A DNA stretch of 64,000 nt from Acidiphilium sp. Its GTDB lineage: Bacteria; Pseudomonadota; Alphaproteobacteria; Acetobacterales; Acetobacteraceae. Positions 40,102 to 49,047 of the stretch are shown one piece after another. Position 1 is the stretch's first letter. Every line of letters starts with the position of its first letter. The notes beneath the pieces are model-generated. The model searched no databases. It was not told the DNA's origin and was given only the letters and a program-made list of their open reading frames with translations. The DNA is taken from positions 197,636 to 261,635 of the forward strand of contig JAQTXH010000004.1 in the NCBI GenBank assembly GCA_028688905.1, read 5' to 3'. Position numbers and translations under genes: made by a program.

Positions 40102-40317
40102 TCAGCCGCAACATCCTTTGCCCTCGATCTGAACCGGTGGGCAGGCCACCGTGCCATAGGAACAGAACACGCAGCAATCGCCCGGCTTTGGGCGCAACAC
40201 CGCGCCGCATCCGGTGCAATCATAAAAATACTGGCATGCATCGACCGGCATCACCTCGCGCTTTGACGTCCCGCATTGCGGGCAGGTAATCACGCTCTCA
40301 CTGATCACTTCCTTCAT
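40102..40317 (-). CDS. GDCCVxC-domain cysteine-rich protein
   Basis: A 71-residue cytoplasmic protein. It has a zinc-ribbon-like pair of CxxC motifs (ITCPQCG and YDCTGCG) and the signature GDCCVFCSYGTVACPP, ending KGCCG. Proteins with this signature are often encoded next to MerT-type mercury transporters and some carry selenocysteine in place of a Cys; here all codons are Cys. The role is unknown; metal binding is likely from the ten-plus cysteines. The ATG overlaps the merT stop as ATGA, so both are made together. Longer in-frame starts lie inside merT and are rejected. Confidence 0.8.
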   Translation of the reverse strand: MKEVISESVITCPQCGTSKREVMPVDACQYFYDCTGCGAVLRPKPGDCCVFCSYGTVACPPVQIEGKGCCG

Positions 40318-40685
40318 CCGAACCGGTACCCCAAATACAGCAGCCCAAACCCCAGAACGAACCCGACCGCCATCGCCCATCGCACCTGTGGCCGCGCGCA
40401 AAAATTGTCGCCCGCACAGGCTGGGGGCCGTTGCTGCCAAGCAAACATCAGCGCCCCTGCACCAAGCCCAAGGGACGCGATCAGCAACAAGATCGGACGG
40501 TCGGGTGCCGCCAAAATCCCGATCCCTCCTAGCCACCCCGAACCCAACCCCACCATCGCCAGCAAAAAGGGTAGTCCGCAGCATGACGCGGCACCAAAAG
40601 CCGCAATCAACCCGCCAATAGTCAGAACCGCACTGCCGGTTCCCACAGCATCGCCGTGCCGTGCCTGTATTTGCCGATCACTCAT
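40314..40685 (-). CDS. merT: MerT-type mercuric ion transport protein
   Basis: A 123-residue inner-membrane protein with three to four hydrophobic helices. The first helix carries the vicinal cysteines of MerT (FGAASCCGLPFLLAMVGLG), and the loop between helices 2 and 3 holds a second pair (CAGDNFC), matching the two Cys pairs MerT uses to pass Hg(II) across the membrane. The start at 40685 has a strong GGGGGT ribosome binding site. No merP (periplasmic Hg carrier) or merA (reductase) lies here, so imported mercury would have to be handled elsewhere. Divergent from merR across a clear operator. Confidence 0.85.
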   Translation of the reverse strand: MSDRQIQARHGDAVGTGSAVLTIGGLIAAFGAASCCGLPFLLAMVGLGSGWLGGIGILAAPDRPILLLIASLGLGAGALMFAWQQRPPACAGDNFCARPQVRWAMAVGFVLGFGLLYLGYRFG

Positions 40686-40782
40686 CGTACCCCCATTTGC
40701 AGACTGCCAATCAATGCCTAGAGTGTGATTGGCGGAGGCGGAATCGCCGGAGCCGTCAATCACACGTAAAACAAAGAGCTAC

Positions 40783-40803
40783 AGTCTGTAGTCCCTACAG
40801 ACT
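40783..40803. promoter_or_regulatory. MerR operator within the merT promoter
   Basis: A perfect inverted repeat, AGTCTGTAG (40783-40791) and CTACAGACT (40795-40803) with a three-base centre, lies in the gap between merT and merR. On the minus strand it fills the space between a -35 candidate TTGAGT and a -10 candidate TAGCTC about 19 bases apart. The long spacer with a centred dyad is the classic layout of promoters that MerR-family activators untwist. Confidence 0.8.
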
Positions 40804-40833
40804 CAAGATGGTTTTCATCACGGACACGTCATC

Positions 40834-41268
40834 ATGACCATCACCGACATGCCGATCGGCGAAGCCTCTCGCTGTGCCAATCTGCCGATCGAAACAATCC
40901 GCTATTACGAGCGAATCGGCTTGATCGCCCCGCCGCCGCGGTATGGCAAGTACCGCATTTTTCGTCCGGTCGACGTCACGCGTCTGCGATTCATCCGCCG
41001 CGCTCGCGAACTCGATTTTAGTCTGGAAGCTATCCGTACCTTGCTCGCCCTCGCGACGGTGCCCACCGATAATTGTGCGGCGGCGCAGACGCTCGGTGCC
41101 TCCCATCTCGCTGACATAACAGCAAAAATTGCCGATCTCACCGTGATGGCACAAATCCTTTCCGACACGATCGCGCAATGCAATAATACCGGGCGGACCG
41201 CAGATTGTCCGCTGATCGAGGCGCTATCGGCACAACCTTACTCCCCTGACAGCTCCCGCCGGCGTTGA
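40834..41268 (+). CDS. merR: Mercury-responsive MerR-family transcriptional regulator
   Basis: A 144-residue regulator. The N-terminal winged helix reads PIGEASRCANLPIETIRYYERIGL, followed by the coiled-coil dimer helix. Three cysteines have the pattern C-x34-C-x8-C (DNCAAAQ, IAQCNNTG, TADCPLIEA). This equals the spacing of C82, C117 and C126 that bind Hg(II) across the dimer in Tn501 MerR, so this is a true mercury sensor by sequence. It starts 31 bases past the operator and should repress and activate the divergent merT-GDCCVxC pair. The 3' end overlaps the convergent channel gene by 31 bases. Confidence 0.9.
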   Translation: MTITDMPIGEASRCANLPIETIRYYERIGLIAPPPRYGKYRIFRPVDVTRLRFIRRARELDFSLEAIRTLLALATVPTDNCAAAQTLGASHLADITAKIADLTVMAQILSDTIAQCNNTGRTADCPLIEALSAQPYSPDSSRRR

Positions 41269-43058
41269 TCCAACTCCTCGCTATAGCGGCGTAACGCATA
41301 TTGCTCGCTCAGCACACCCATGACCTGCCGCGTTTCCGGCCCATCCAGCACCACCAGCACATCGCATTCCGACCGTTCGAACGCGCGGATCGCCTCTTTC
41401 ACGGTGGCCTGCGGCAACAGGAAATCTTCCTGATGGCGCAATATATCGTGGATCGTGTGGGGATCTTCCTCCCCCGGTGCCTGCGCCTCCGACGGGTAGG
41501 CGATGCCGACATAACGCTGCGCGCTGTCCACCACCACAACATACTGGGTACGTCCCAGCGGATATTCCGCCTTGAACGCCGGAATATCCATATCCTCATG
41601 CACCGTGTATTGGGTCCGCCGCATCATCCGCCCGACCGTCAGATTATGGATCCAGCCGATATCCACGGCACTGCGAATGCTTTCGCCGCGCAAATGAAAC
41701 CGCCACGTGGTGAACGAGTACCCGAACACCCGCCGCACCGTGAGCGACGCCGCGATCGCTGCCGCCAGCACGGCGACGGTGATGCTGAAATTACTGGTAC
41801 TTTCGAGGGCGAGAAACGTCATCGTCATCGGCCCGCCCACAATTGCCACCGCGAGCGCCGCCATCCCCACCACGGCGTAAAATCCGATCGGCAACCCGTG
41901 CGCGAACGGCAGTAGCACGGCGACATCGCCATAGGCGCGCCCGAGCAGCGATCCCATGAACAAGGCGGCAAAGAATAACCCGCCGCGAAACCCTGAGCCG
42001 ATCGAGAATGCCGAGGCGGTCGATTTCATCACCAGCAGGGTCACCGCCAGCAGCAGCGGGTACACCACGGCCAGTTGCGTGTGCAGCGACGAATTGCCCG
42101 ACGCCATGACCTTCGGCGTGATACTGCCGAGCAGACCCACGACCACCCCGCCGAGGATCGGCCGTAGCCAAATCGGCACGCCGGCCCTTCGGAATGCCGC
42201 CTCGATCATGGTGACACCGCGCATGATCGCGATACCGACGAACCCGGCGGTCACCCCCAGCAGAATCGCCAGCGGATAGGCGTAGCCAGGCACCACGGTT
42301 GGCAGCACCACGTCGAGCGGCCGCACGCCGCCATCCATGAGCCAGTCGGCAACCAGCGTGCCGGTCAAGGTCGAGATAATAATCAGCGGCAGGCTCGCCA
42401 TCGAATAGGTGCCAATCACCAGTTCGATGCCATAGAATGCGCCGCATAACGGCGCATTGAACGCCCCGGCGATGGCCGCCCCCGCGCCGCACCCTACCAA
42501 TATCCTCAGATCGTTGCGCCGCAAGCGGAACGATTGACCCACCCAGGATGCCAGTCCACCGCCGAACTGCGCGTAGCCGGCCTCCATCCCCACCGATCCG
42601 CCGACGCCGTTCGACAGTACGGTCTGCGAGGCAACGATAACGGAATCCCGCAGTGACAGTTTGCCGCCGTACAGCGCATTCGCCTCAACCGGATCGACAA
42701 AGTTGCCGGGCCGGTACTTCGCCAGCAACCACGAAACCGATCCCAGCACGGCACCGCCCAGAATAGGCACGAACATCGCACGGATCGGGTCGATGTGCGC
42801 TTGCTGCGACAAGCCTTCTCCAAGGTGCGGCAGAGCGAAAAACCAGAAGTGAAACCGGTGGCTGAAAAAATCCATCAGGAACACCGCAACCCCGCTCAAC
42901 CCCCCTACCAGGATTGCCAGCGTCGCCAGCCATAACTCATCGGTTCGCACGAGCGCCCGCAGGTGCATCGGCGCGTCGACGGTCACGGCGCTGAACCGGC
43001 GTTTAAGGCCGATCATAAAGCGCTGGGCGCTATCGCGGCGAACGGTTGAACTGGCCAT
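41238..43058 (-). CDS. ClC-family chloride channel/antiporter with CBS domain pair
   Basis: A 606-residue inner-membrane protein with about 12 helices in residues 30-430 and two CBS domains in 460-606 (MRRTQYTVHEDMDIPAFKAE; FLLPQATVKEAIRAFERSE). The gating-glutamate motif, GREGP in well-studied ClCs, is GMEAG here (GGSVGMEAGYAQ), keeping the Glu. The usual Ser motif GSGIP is replaced by VDPVEANALYGG. The later motif reads GFRGGLFFAALFMG. This marks a divergent ClC subgroup, so anion choice and mechanism should not be assumed. It lies upstream of, and faces away from, the TPP-enzyme gene's stop. It may help with acid or halide stress. Confidence 0.87.
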   Translation of the reverse strand: MASSTVRRDSAQRFMIGLKRRFSAVTVDAPMHLRALVRTDELWLATLAILVGGLSGVAVFLMDFFSHRFHFWFFALPHLGEGLSQQAHIDPIRAMFVPILGGAVLGSVSWLLAKYRPGNFVDPVEANALYGGKLSLRDSVIVASQTVLSNGVGGSVGMEAGYAQFGGGLASWVGQSFRLRRNDLRILVGCGAGAAIAGAFNAPLCGAFYGIELVIGTYSMASLPLIIISTLTGTLVADWLMDGGVRPLDVVLPTVVPGYAYPLAILLGVTAGFVGIAIMRGVTMIEAAFRRAGVPIWLRPILGGVVVGLLGSITPKVMASGNSSLHTQLAVVYPLLLAVTLLVMKSTASAFSIGSGFRGGLFFAALFMGSLLGRAYGDVAVLLPFAHGLPIGFYAVVGMAALAVAIVGGPMTMTFLALESTSNFSITVAVLAAAIAASLTVRRVFGYSFTTWRFHLRGESIRSAVDIGWIHNLTVGRMMRRTQYTVHEDMDIPAFKAEYPLGRTQYVVVVDSAQRYVGIAYPSEAQAPGEEDPHTIHDILRHQEDFLLPQATVKEAIRAFERSECDVLVVLDGPETRQVMGVLSEQYALRRYSEELDQRRRELSGE

Positions 43059-43232
43059 AGCGCGTCCCGGTTTTGGGAGATCGAAAACAAGAGCGGACCA
43101 CCCGCTCGAAAATTACATGCCGTCAGTGTGTGTCAGTATCATGGCCCTTTATTGTTGCAGCACACAAAATAACGGGTCAACTGCCCTATTCAGCAATGGT
43201 GGTGATCAAATCCATCATTCAGGGTGATATGC

Positions 43233-44771
43233 TTAAATAGTTAACAATTCGATCAGAAACGGGCCGGAGCGATCAAAGCTGTTGGCCAGCAATTCGTTCA
43301 AAGCCACCATCGACGACGCTTGCGCCGCCATCACCCCCATGCCCTCGGCCAGCTTCACGAAATCGAGATTGGGATTGCCCAGATCAAGCATGTTCAGTGC
43401 GGTCCGCCCGGGAGTTGCCCCCACGCCAGCGAATTCCTGCAACAGAATTTCATATTTGTGGTTTGCAATAATAATGATCGTCAGATCCAGCTTGCGCCGC
43501 GCCGCCGTCCACAGCGCCGCGATACTATACATGGCAGATCCGTCTGCCTGGATCGCCACGACCCGCCGCCCCGACCCGGCGGCGGCAACCGCAGCACCCA
43601 CCGCCAGCGGCAGACCACCGCCGATCGCGCCGCCCGGCACCTGCATCCACACATGTGGGGCGGCCCCATGGGTGAAGCGGGAAAATCCGCGCCCGAACGA
43701 AATTCCCTCATCCACCACAATCGCGTTTTCCGGCAGCAAGGAAGCCAGCGAGGCTGCCACCGCCTCCGCCCCAATTGCACCGGTCGCCGCAGCGGGCGGT
43801 GGCGTCACCGCAATCTCGACCGCGCCGGCCCCCAAGGCTTCGGCGAGCGCCGCCAGGGCTACGCTGCCGTTTTGATCGATCGCCGCCAGCGTCTGCACCG
43901 TGCAATCCTCCGGCCACAGTTGTCCCGGCTTGCCAGGATAGGCAAAGAACCCGACCGGAGGCTTTGCCTCGACCAAAATCAGATGCTTGATCCCCACCAG
44001 GGATTCGATCGCCGCATCGATCTGATAGGGTATCCGTTCGATCGGCGGCCGCCCGCGCCCGCGCTCCATCCGGGCGTTGAACATCTCCGCCAGCAGTTTG
44101 GCATCCATCGCGACCGCAATCGCGGTCGCCAGCCGCAGTGTCGCGTCGTTCAACGTCCTCCCGCCCAGCAGAAGCATGGTTGGCGCGCCCGACCGCAACA
44201 CATCCGCCACCGAAGCGATGGTCGAAACATCCGGTACCGGCCGCGCTGGCACAATTCGTGGCGCGCCTGCCACCCCGCCCTCGGTCCAGGCGGTATCGGC
44301 GGGTAAAATCAGCGTTGCGATCGTGCCGGTTTTTGCCGCCGCCACCGCATCCGCCGCATCGCGCCCCACCGTCGCGGCGCTCGTCGCGGTGCGAACAAAC
44401 CCGGAAATCGGCCGCGCCCATCCCTCGGTATCGGCGGTCAGGGGCGCATCGAGCGGCCGGTGATACGTCGCCTGGTCCCCCACGATATTGACAATCCCCG
44501 ATCGTCCGCGTCGTGCATTGTGTAAATTCGCCAGAGCATTGGCTAATCCCGGGCCGCAGTGCAGCAGGGTCGCCGCCGGCCGTCCACTCACCCGCCAAAA
44601 CGCATCAGCTGCCCCGGAGGCCACGGTTTCATCGAGGCACAATACGCAGTCAATCCCTGGAATCCGGTCGAGCGCGGCGACAAAATGCATCTCGCTGGTG
44701 CCCGGATTGGCGAAAACGGTATCGATTCCGCAGGCGATCAACGTGTAAACCAGACTTTCCGCACCGTTCAT
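43233..44771 (-). CDS. Thiamine-diphosphate enzyme, acetolactate synthase large-subunit-like
   Basis: A 512-residue enzyme with the three-domain layout of the acetolactate synthase / benzoylformate decarboxylase superfamily. The Pyr domain reads FANPGTSEMHFVAALDRIPG with the activating Glu in CLDETVASGAADA. A central FAD-like domain follows, and the PP domain has the TPP motif in QADGSAMYSIAALWTAARRK...NHKYEIL. No small-subunit gene lies nearby, so it is probably not the valine/isoleucine biosynthetic enzyme; a decarboxylase or other 2-oxoacid enzyme is possible. The start at 44771 has GGAGCGA upstream. A frame start 14 codons earlier is unsupported. Confidence 0.82.
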   Translation of the reverse strand: MNGAESLVYTLIACGIDTVFANPGTSEMHFVAALDRIPGIDCVLCLDETVASGAADAFWRVSGRPAATLLHCGPGLANALANLHNARRGRSGIVNIVGDQATYHRPLDAPLTADTEGWARPISGFVRTATSAATVGRDAADAVAAAKTGTIATLILPADTAWTEGGVAGAPRIVPARPVPDVSTIASVADVLRSGAPTMLLLGGRTLNDATLRLATAIAVAMDAKLLAEMFNARMERGRGRPPIERIPYQIDAAIESLVGIKHLILVEAKPPVGFFAYPGKPGQLWPEDCTVQTLAAIDQNGSVALAALAEALGAGAVEIAVTPPPAAATGAIGAEAVAASLASLLPENAIVVDEGISFGRGFSRFTHGAAPHVWMQVPGGAIGGGLPLAVGAAVAAAGSGRRVVAIQADGSAMYSIAALWTAARRKLDLTIIIIANHKYEILLQEFAGVGATPGRTALNMLDLGNPNLDFVKLAEGMGVMAAQASSMVALNELLANSFDRSGPFLIELLTI

Positions 44772-44829
44772 GATTTCGCTCCATTGCCCTGCTGCTCTAT
44801 TTGCGCGGTGCATTCTGGTGCTGCAAGCG

Positions 44830-45789
44830 CTACCCCTTGAGCGGCAACGGTGCTGTCGCCAACGGCTTCAGCCAAAAATCCGGCATCGTCGCGACAAATT
44901 GTGCCCGCAGCGCGGTAATCGTCGCGCGGGGCAATCCCACCGCCTCGGCACGAAAAAAATCCTTATCGCGGGTAAATATCAGATAGGCGAGCGTCTCGTT
45001 CACGATCAGACCGCGATAATCCGCGTCGTAGCCCTGGCGCACCAGAAAATCCTGAAACGCGGCGCGCTCCGCCGCTGTCATCACCGTGTTATAAAATCGA
45101 TGTACGAACGCACGGTAAACCGGATTCGTAAAATAGGCTCCATGGGACAATTCATGCCGCAAAATCACTGCGCGCGCCCGCCACCCTACCCGATGCCCTG
45201 GTCCGGCCCGCGGAATCGAGATCACCGCCCCGTTGGCACCCGGTGTTAGAAACCCCGCTTGCGCCGCGATCGCGCGCAACCGGCGCTCCTGAAGATTGAG
45301 CGTCAGATGTTCGGCCCGCACGAGACGAAAAAACTGGCGCAGCGCGTGGGCGGGATAATCATCCCCATAGTAATAGGTGCCGATTGTCAAATCCACCGCC
45401 GCCAGTTTTGCCTTGAACGCGGCCTGGCTCAGAACCCGATCTTTTGGTGCATCCGCCTTCTCGATCAGCGCCGCCACCCGGTCGAACATCAGACCTTGCG
45501 CATGCAGATCGGGGCAGTCCACCACCAGAACCAGCGGATCGTCGCGAAATCGGAATACCGTGAAATGCGGGCTGACGTGTCGGAAAATTTGCCCTTCGCT
45601 CGCCAGTTGAAACGGTGCCGGACGCATCGCTACCCACCCTAGCACCGCCGCAACCAGCGCGACCGCCACGCCGGCAACCGTTAGCACAATCACGCCGAAC
45701 CGCCCTCGTTTTTTTACCGGGCGGTTGACCCGTACCGTATCGTCGAGATGACCGCCGCGCCGGCGGCTCCCGTTATCCGGCGGCACCAC
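44830..45789 (-). CDS. Membrane-anchored putative zinc metallopeptidase (HELSH)
   Basis: A 319-residue protein with a basic N-terminus and one membrane helix at about 33-52 (VIVLTVAGVAVALVAAVLGW), leaving a large periplasmic domain. It contains HELSH at 212-216 (ILRHELSHGAYF), a match to the HExxH zinc-protease motif, with a possible third ligand Glu in IVNETLAYLIF about 50 residues on, as in gluzincins. I do not recognise a characterised homologue. The frame opens with GTG-GTG just after the OmpA-family gene (27-base gap), so the two are likely one operon, pointing to a cell-wall or envelope task. Proteolytic activity is inferred from the motif only. Confidence 0.65.
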   Translation of the reverse strand: MVPPDNGSRRRGGHLDDTVRVNRPVKKRGRFGVIVLTVAGVAVALVAAVLGWVAMRPAPFQLASEGQIFRHVSPHFTVFRFRDDPLVLVVDCPDLHAQGLMFDRVAALIEKADAPKDRVLSQAAFKAKLAAVDLTIGTYYYGDDYPAHALRQFFRLVRAEHLTLNLQERRLRAIAAQAGFLTPGANGAVISIPRAGPGHRVGWRARAVILRHELSHGAYFTNPVYRAFVHRFYNTVMTAAERAAFQDFLVRQGYDADYRGLIVNETLAYLIFTRDKDFFRAEAVGLPRATITALRAQFVATMPDFWLKPLATAPLPLKG

Positions 45790-45816
45790 GCGGCGATTCC
45801 CGGCGCTGTCCGGGGG

Positions 45817-46416
45817 TCACTTGCCGATATTGATAACCTGCACCCGCCGGTTGGCGCGATTCGGCGTGTTCGGCCCGGTCGGCACCAGCAGATCCTGCTC
45901 GCCGACCCCCGACGCTGCGAGGCGCGCCGCCGCGATATTGAACTTGCTCTGCAAGTAGCTGTCGACCGCCTTGGCCCGTGCATCCGACAGCGCCAAATTG
46001 GTCGCGGCGCTGCCGGTGGTGTCAGTGTGGCCCACCAGCTTGAACTTGTAGTCCGCCAGTGTGGGATCGGTCAGCGCATGACCCAACCGGTCGAGTTCGG
46101 TTTTGGCGCGCGGGGTCAATGTTGCGGAACCCATCGCAAAATCGATGTTGAGGTTGATCGACGGTGCCGTGGGCTTTGTGCCGCCGCCAACCCGCAGGGT
46201 GCTCGGCGTGGTCGCCGGGGCCGGCGCGATCGCGCCCGGTCCGGGCGGCAACGGCACGATACCGCGCGTCGTCGCTGAAATGGTGCCGGTCGGCTTCAGC
46301 GCCTGAATGATTTGCGACGCCGAAGGCCCGGTCGTTTGCGCCGAGGCGGACATTGCCGTGACCATGCCGGCAAAACCGCCAGCGAACGCGAGAGTGGCAA
46401 TTCCTGTGAGACGCAT
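45817..46416 (-). CDS. OmpA-family outer-membrane/peptidoglycan-binding protein
   Basis: A 199-residue exported protein. The signal peptide is about residues 1-27 (ending SASA). A Thr/Pro-rich linker of about 60 residues follows, then a C-terminal OmpA-like domain (about 90-199): INFDFAMGSATLTPRAKTEL-type start, ALSDARAKAVDSYLQSKF and the closing GPNTPNRANRRVQVINI. The domain binds diaminopimelate of peptidoglycan. No beta-barrel is present, so it is a small periplasmic tether. It is followed by the HELSH protein gene on the same strand. Confidence 0.87.
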   Translation of the reverse strand: MRLTGIATLAFAGGFAGMVTAMSASAQTTGPSASQIIQALKPTGTISATTRGIVPLPPGPGAIAPAPATTPSTLRVGGGTKPTAPSINLNIDFAMGSATLTPRAKTELDRLGHALTDPTLADYKFKLVGHTDTTGSAATNLALSDARAKAVDSYLQSKFNIAAARLAASGVGEQDLLVPTGPNTPNRANRRVQVINIGK

Positions 46417-46543
46417 CGTCCGCTCCTTCTCAATACAGCGTCAGTCCTTATAACGGATTTCTGGCCGCAGTTCCAGCGCCAGGACCCTGTATGGACCCTC
46501 TTTGAGTAGAAATCGATCGCCGGTGATCGGCATAGAAAACCGG

Positions 46544-49000
46544 TTATCGTGGCCGTTTTGGCAGAGCGGGAGCGTGCCATGGTTGCTCCGGCCATTCATG
46601 CTTCGGGTAGCGCCCGCGCATGTCCTTGCGGGCCTCCGCCCAGCCCGACCGCCAGAATCCGGCCAGATCGCCTGTCACCGCGATGGGCCGTCCCGCCGGC
46701 GAAAGCAGGGCGATCTGCAATCCCACCCGCCCCGCCGCCAGACGCGGGGTTGCGTCCAGCCCGTAGAAAACCTGAGCCCGTGCCGCCGCCATCGGCACTG
46801 ATGCGGTGTAATCGATCGCGATCGAACCACCCGGTACCGAGATATACTCAGGTAGAGAATAATTCAGGGTTCTGACCCGCTCATGCCCCAGGGCTGTCTG
46901 CAGGATCGCGGCGAGGTCAAGTTGATCGGTCTCCTTGAGCCGGGTCAGCCCCGCCAGATAAGGTACCAGCCACACATCGAGTGTCGTAAACAGCGCCGCA
47001 TCCGAAAAATCGGGCCAACCCTCCGGTTCGATCCCGCGCATCCAGGCGACGCGCGCCTGCAACTGCCGGACGGCACCGGTCCATGCCAGCCGTTCCGGCT
47101 TTGCCGCCACCGCGTCCCGCAGCGCCGCCGCGATTTCATCGGCGCTGGCCGGAAAACTGCGATCCGCCAGCACAATCGTGCCCAACCGCCGCCGCTCGCG
47201 AACCATGACGGTGCCGGATGTGCCGTCCAGCCCGACCTCGCGATGGGTCACGATCCGATCCGCCAGCAACACGTCCAGGACTACGGGATCAAGCGGTGCG
47301 GCCAGCCCGATTTTCGGTGCGCCCCGGCCGCCGAGCGCCGCCACCGCCAGCATCGGGGCGCGGGAGAGCGGATCGGCGAGGTCGAGTTTCGCGCCGCCCC
47401 CGTCGCTCATCCGAAAACTGCCAGGTTCGCCACGCCGCACCGCGATGCGGTCCGGAAATCCGGATGCGATCAGCACTGCGGCATCGCCCGAAGCCACCGC
47501 GTCGCGCCGCAATCCCAGCCGCGTCCGATACGTGGCACCCGCCTGACGGATGCGCGCAATCGCCCCACGATCGCCAGTGCCGCGCCCAGCACCCCGCTCC
47601 CCGACACCCCGCTCCCTGATAAGATCCAGCCTAGTGGAAATATCGGCGGTGCCTGCGTCACGCAGCGGGTCGCGTTCTTCCAGCAACGCCGCCAGATCGG
47701 CCGCCAGCGCCCGTTCGCCTGGGGTTTCGGCGGCGAGCATCAGCGCCGCCAACCGTGGCGATGCGCCCAGCGCGGCCATGCATCGCCCCCGTGCGGTGAT
47801 TTTGCCGGTGGCATCCAGCGCGCCGAGTCCGGTCAGCAACGCCGACGCCGCCGTGATTGCGCCGGGCGGCGGTGGATCGGCGAACGGCAAATCCGTGCAG
47901 CGCTCGCCCCATACCGCGCAGGCTAGAACCAGCGACGATAATTCCGCATCGAGGATCTCCGGTCGGTCGAACGCGGGCAAACCACGGTGCAGCGCCTCGG
48001 TCCAGAGCCGGATCGCTAATCCAGGGGCTTCGCGCCCGGCCCGTCCGGCGCGCTGGGTCGCCGCCGCTTGGCTGATCCGCCGTGTCACCAACCGGGTCAG
48101 CGCGCGACCGGCATCGAACTGCGGTGCCCGGCGATACCCGCCATCGATCACTACACGCACCCCGGGCACGGTCAGCGACGTTTCGGCGATGCTGGTGGCG
48201 AGAATGACCCGCCGCACCTCGGTCGGTGCCAGAACGCGCGCCTGCTCGCCCGGCGGCAGGTCGCCGAATAACGGCAGCACCGCGACCCCCACTCCCGCTA
48301 ATGCCTGCTCGGCCCGCCGGATTTCACCGACACCGGGCAGAAACGCCAGAATATCGCCCCGATGCGCCGCCAGCGCGCCCCGCACCGCGCGGGCCAGCGC
48401 GTCCGGCAGGTCGCGTGGATCGGCCAGATCGCGCGCGGCGTATTCGATCGCGACCGGATATGCCCTGCCTTCGCTTTCGATCACCACCGCCTGCAACAAA
48501 TCGGCCAGCCTTGCACCATCGAGTGTCGCCGACATCACCAGAATCCGCAGTTCCGGTCGCAGGCCGCGTTGCAGATCGAGAGTGAGCGCCAGGCCGAGGT
48601 CGGCTTCCAGGCTGCGTTCGTGGATTTCATCGAAAATGACGCAGGCCACGCCCTCGAGCCCAGGATCGCCCAGCAGTCGCCGGGTCAGCAACCCTTCGGT
48701 GATCACCTCGATCCTGGTGCGCGGCCCGACCACGGAATCAAGACGGGTGCGATAGCCGACCAATCCGCCCGGGACGTCGCCGATCAGGCTGGCGATCCGT
48801 TCCGCCGCCGCGCGGGCGGCGAGGCGGCGGGGTTCGAGCATCAGGATTTTGCCATCGCCGACCCAGGCTTCGCCCAGCAGCGCCTGCGGCACCAGGGTGG
48901 TCTTGCCGGCACCGGGTGGCGCGATCAGCACGGCGTTCGATCGCGTCGCAAGGGCGTCGCGCAGGGCCGGCAGCATCGCGGTGACGGGGAGTTCATCCAT
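46544..49000 (-). CDS. hrpB: ATP-dependent helicase HrpB
   Basis: DEAH-box RNA helicase-like protein of 818 residues, the normal length for HrpB. The Walker A is APPGAGKTTLVPQALL near the N-terminus, the Walker B is DEIHERSLEADLGLAL, and the helicase C-terminal motif is SIAETSLTVPGVRVVIDGGY...QRAGRAGRE. The helicase-associated and HrpB C-terminal domains are present (GSIAIDYTASVP, KHEWPE). Its cellular job is not well defined. The start at 49000 (MDELPVTAML) was chosen because the first in-frame start, a GTG, adds six residues without family support. The dsbD-like gene starts 48 bases away on the other strand. Confidence 0.94.
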   Translation of the reverse strand: MDELPVTAMLPALRDALATRSNAVLIAPPGAGKTTLVPQALLGEAWVGDGKILMLEPRRLAARAAAERIASLIGDVPGGLVGYRTRLDSVVGPRTRIEVITEGLLTRRLLGDPGLEGVACVIFDEIHERSLEADLGLALTLDLQRGLRPELRILVMSATLDGARLADLLQAVVIESEGRAYPVAIEYAARDLADPRDLPDALARAVRGALAAHRGDILAFLPGVGEIRRAEQALAGVGVAVLPLFGDLPPGEQARVLAPTEVRRVILATSIAETSLTVPGVRVVIDGGYRRAPQFDAGRALTRLVTRRISQAAATQRAGRAGREAPGLAIRLWTEALHRGLPAFDRPEILDAELSSLVLACAVWGERCTDLPFADPPPPGAITAASALLTGLGALDATGKITARGRCMAALGASPRLAALMLAAETPGERALAADLAALLEERDPLRDAGTADISTRLDLIRERGVGERGAGRGTGDRGAIARIRQAGATYRTRLGLRRDAVASGDAAVLIASGFPDRIAVRRGEPGSFRMSDGGGAKLDLADPLSRAPMLAVAALGGRGAPKIGLAAPLDPVVLDVLLADRIVTHREVGLDGTSGTVMVRERRRLGTIVLADRSFPASADEIAAALRDAVAAKPERLAWTGAVRQLQARVAWMRGIEPEGWPDFSDAALFTTLDVWLVPYLAGLTRLKETDQLDLAAILQTALGHERVRTLNYSLPEYISVPGGSIAIDYTASVPMAAARAQVFYGLDATPRLAAGRVGLQIALLSPAGRPIAVTGDLAGFWRSGWAEARKDMRGRYPKHEWPEQPWHAPALPKRPR

Positions 49001-49047
49001 GAAGCGGGCGGTTAGCACCGAACCGCGTAATGTGCGATAAATGCGAT

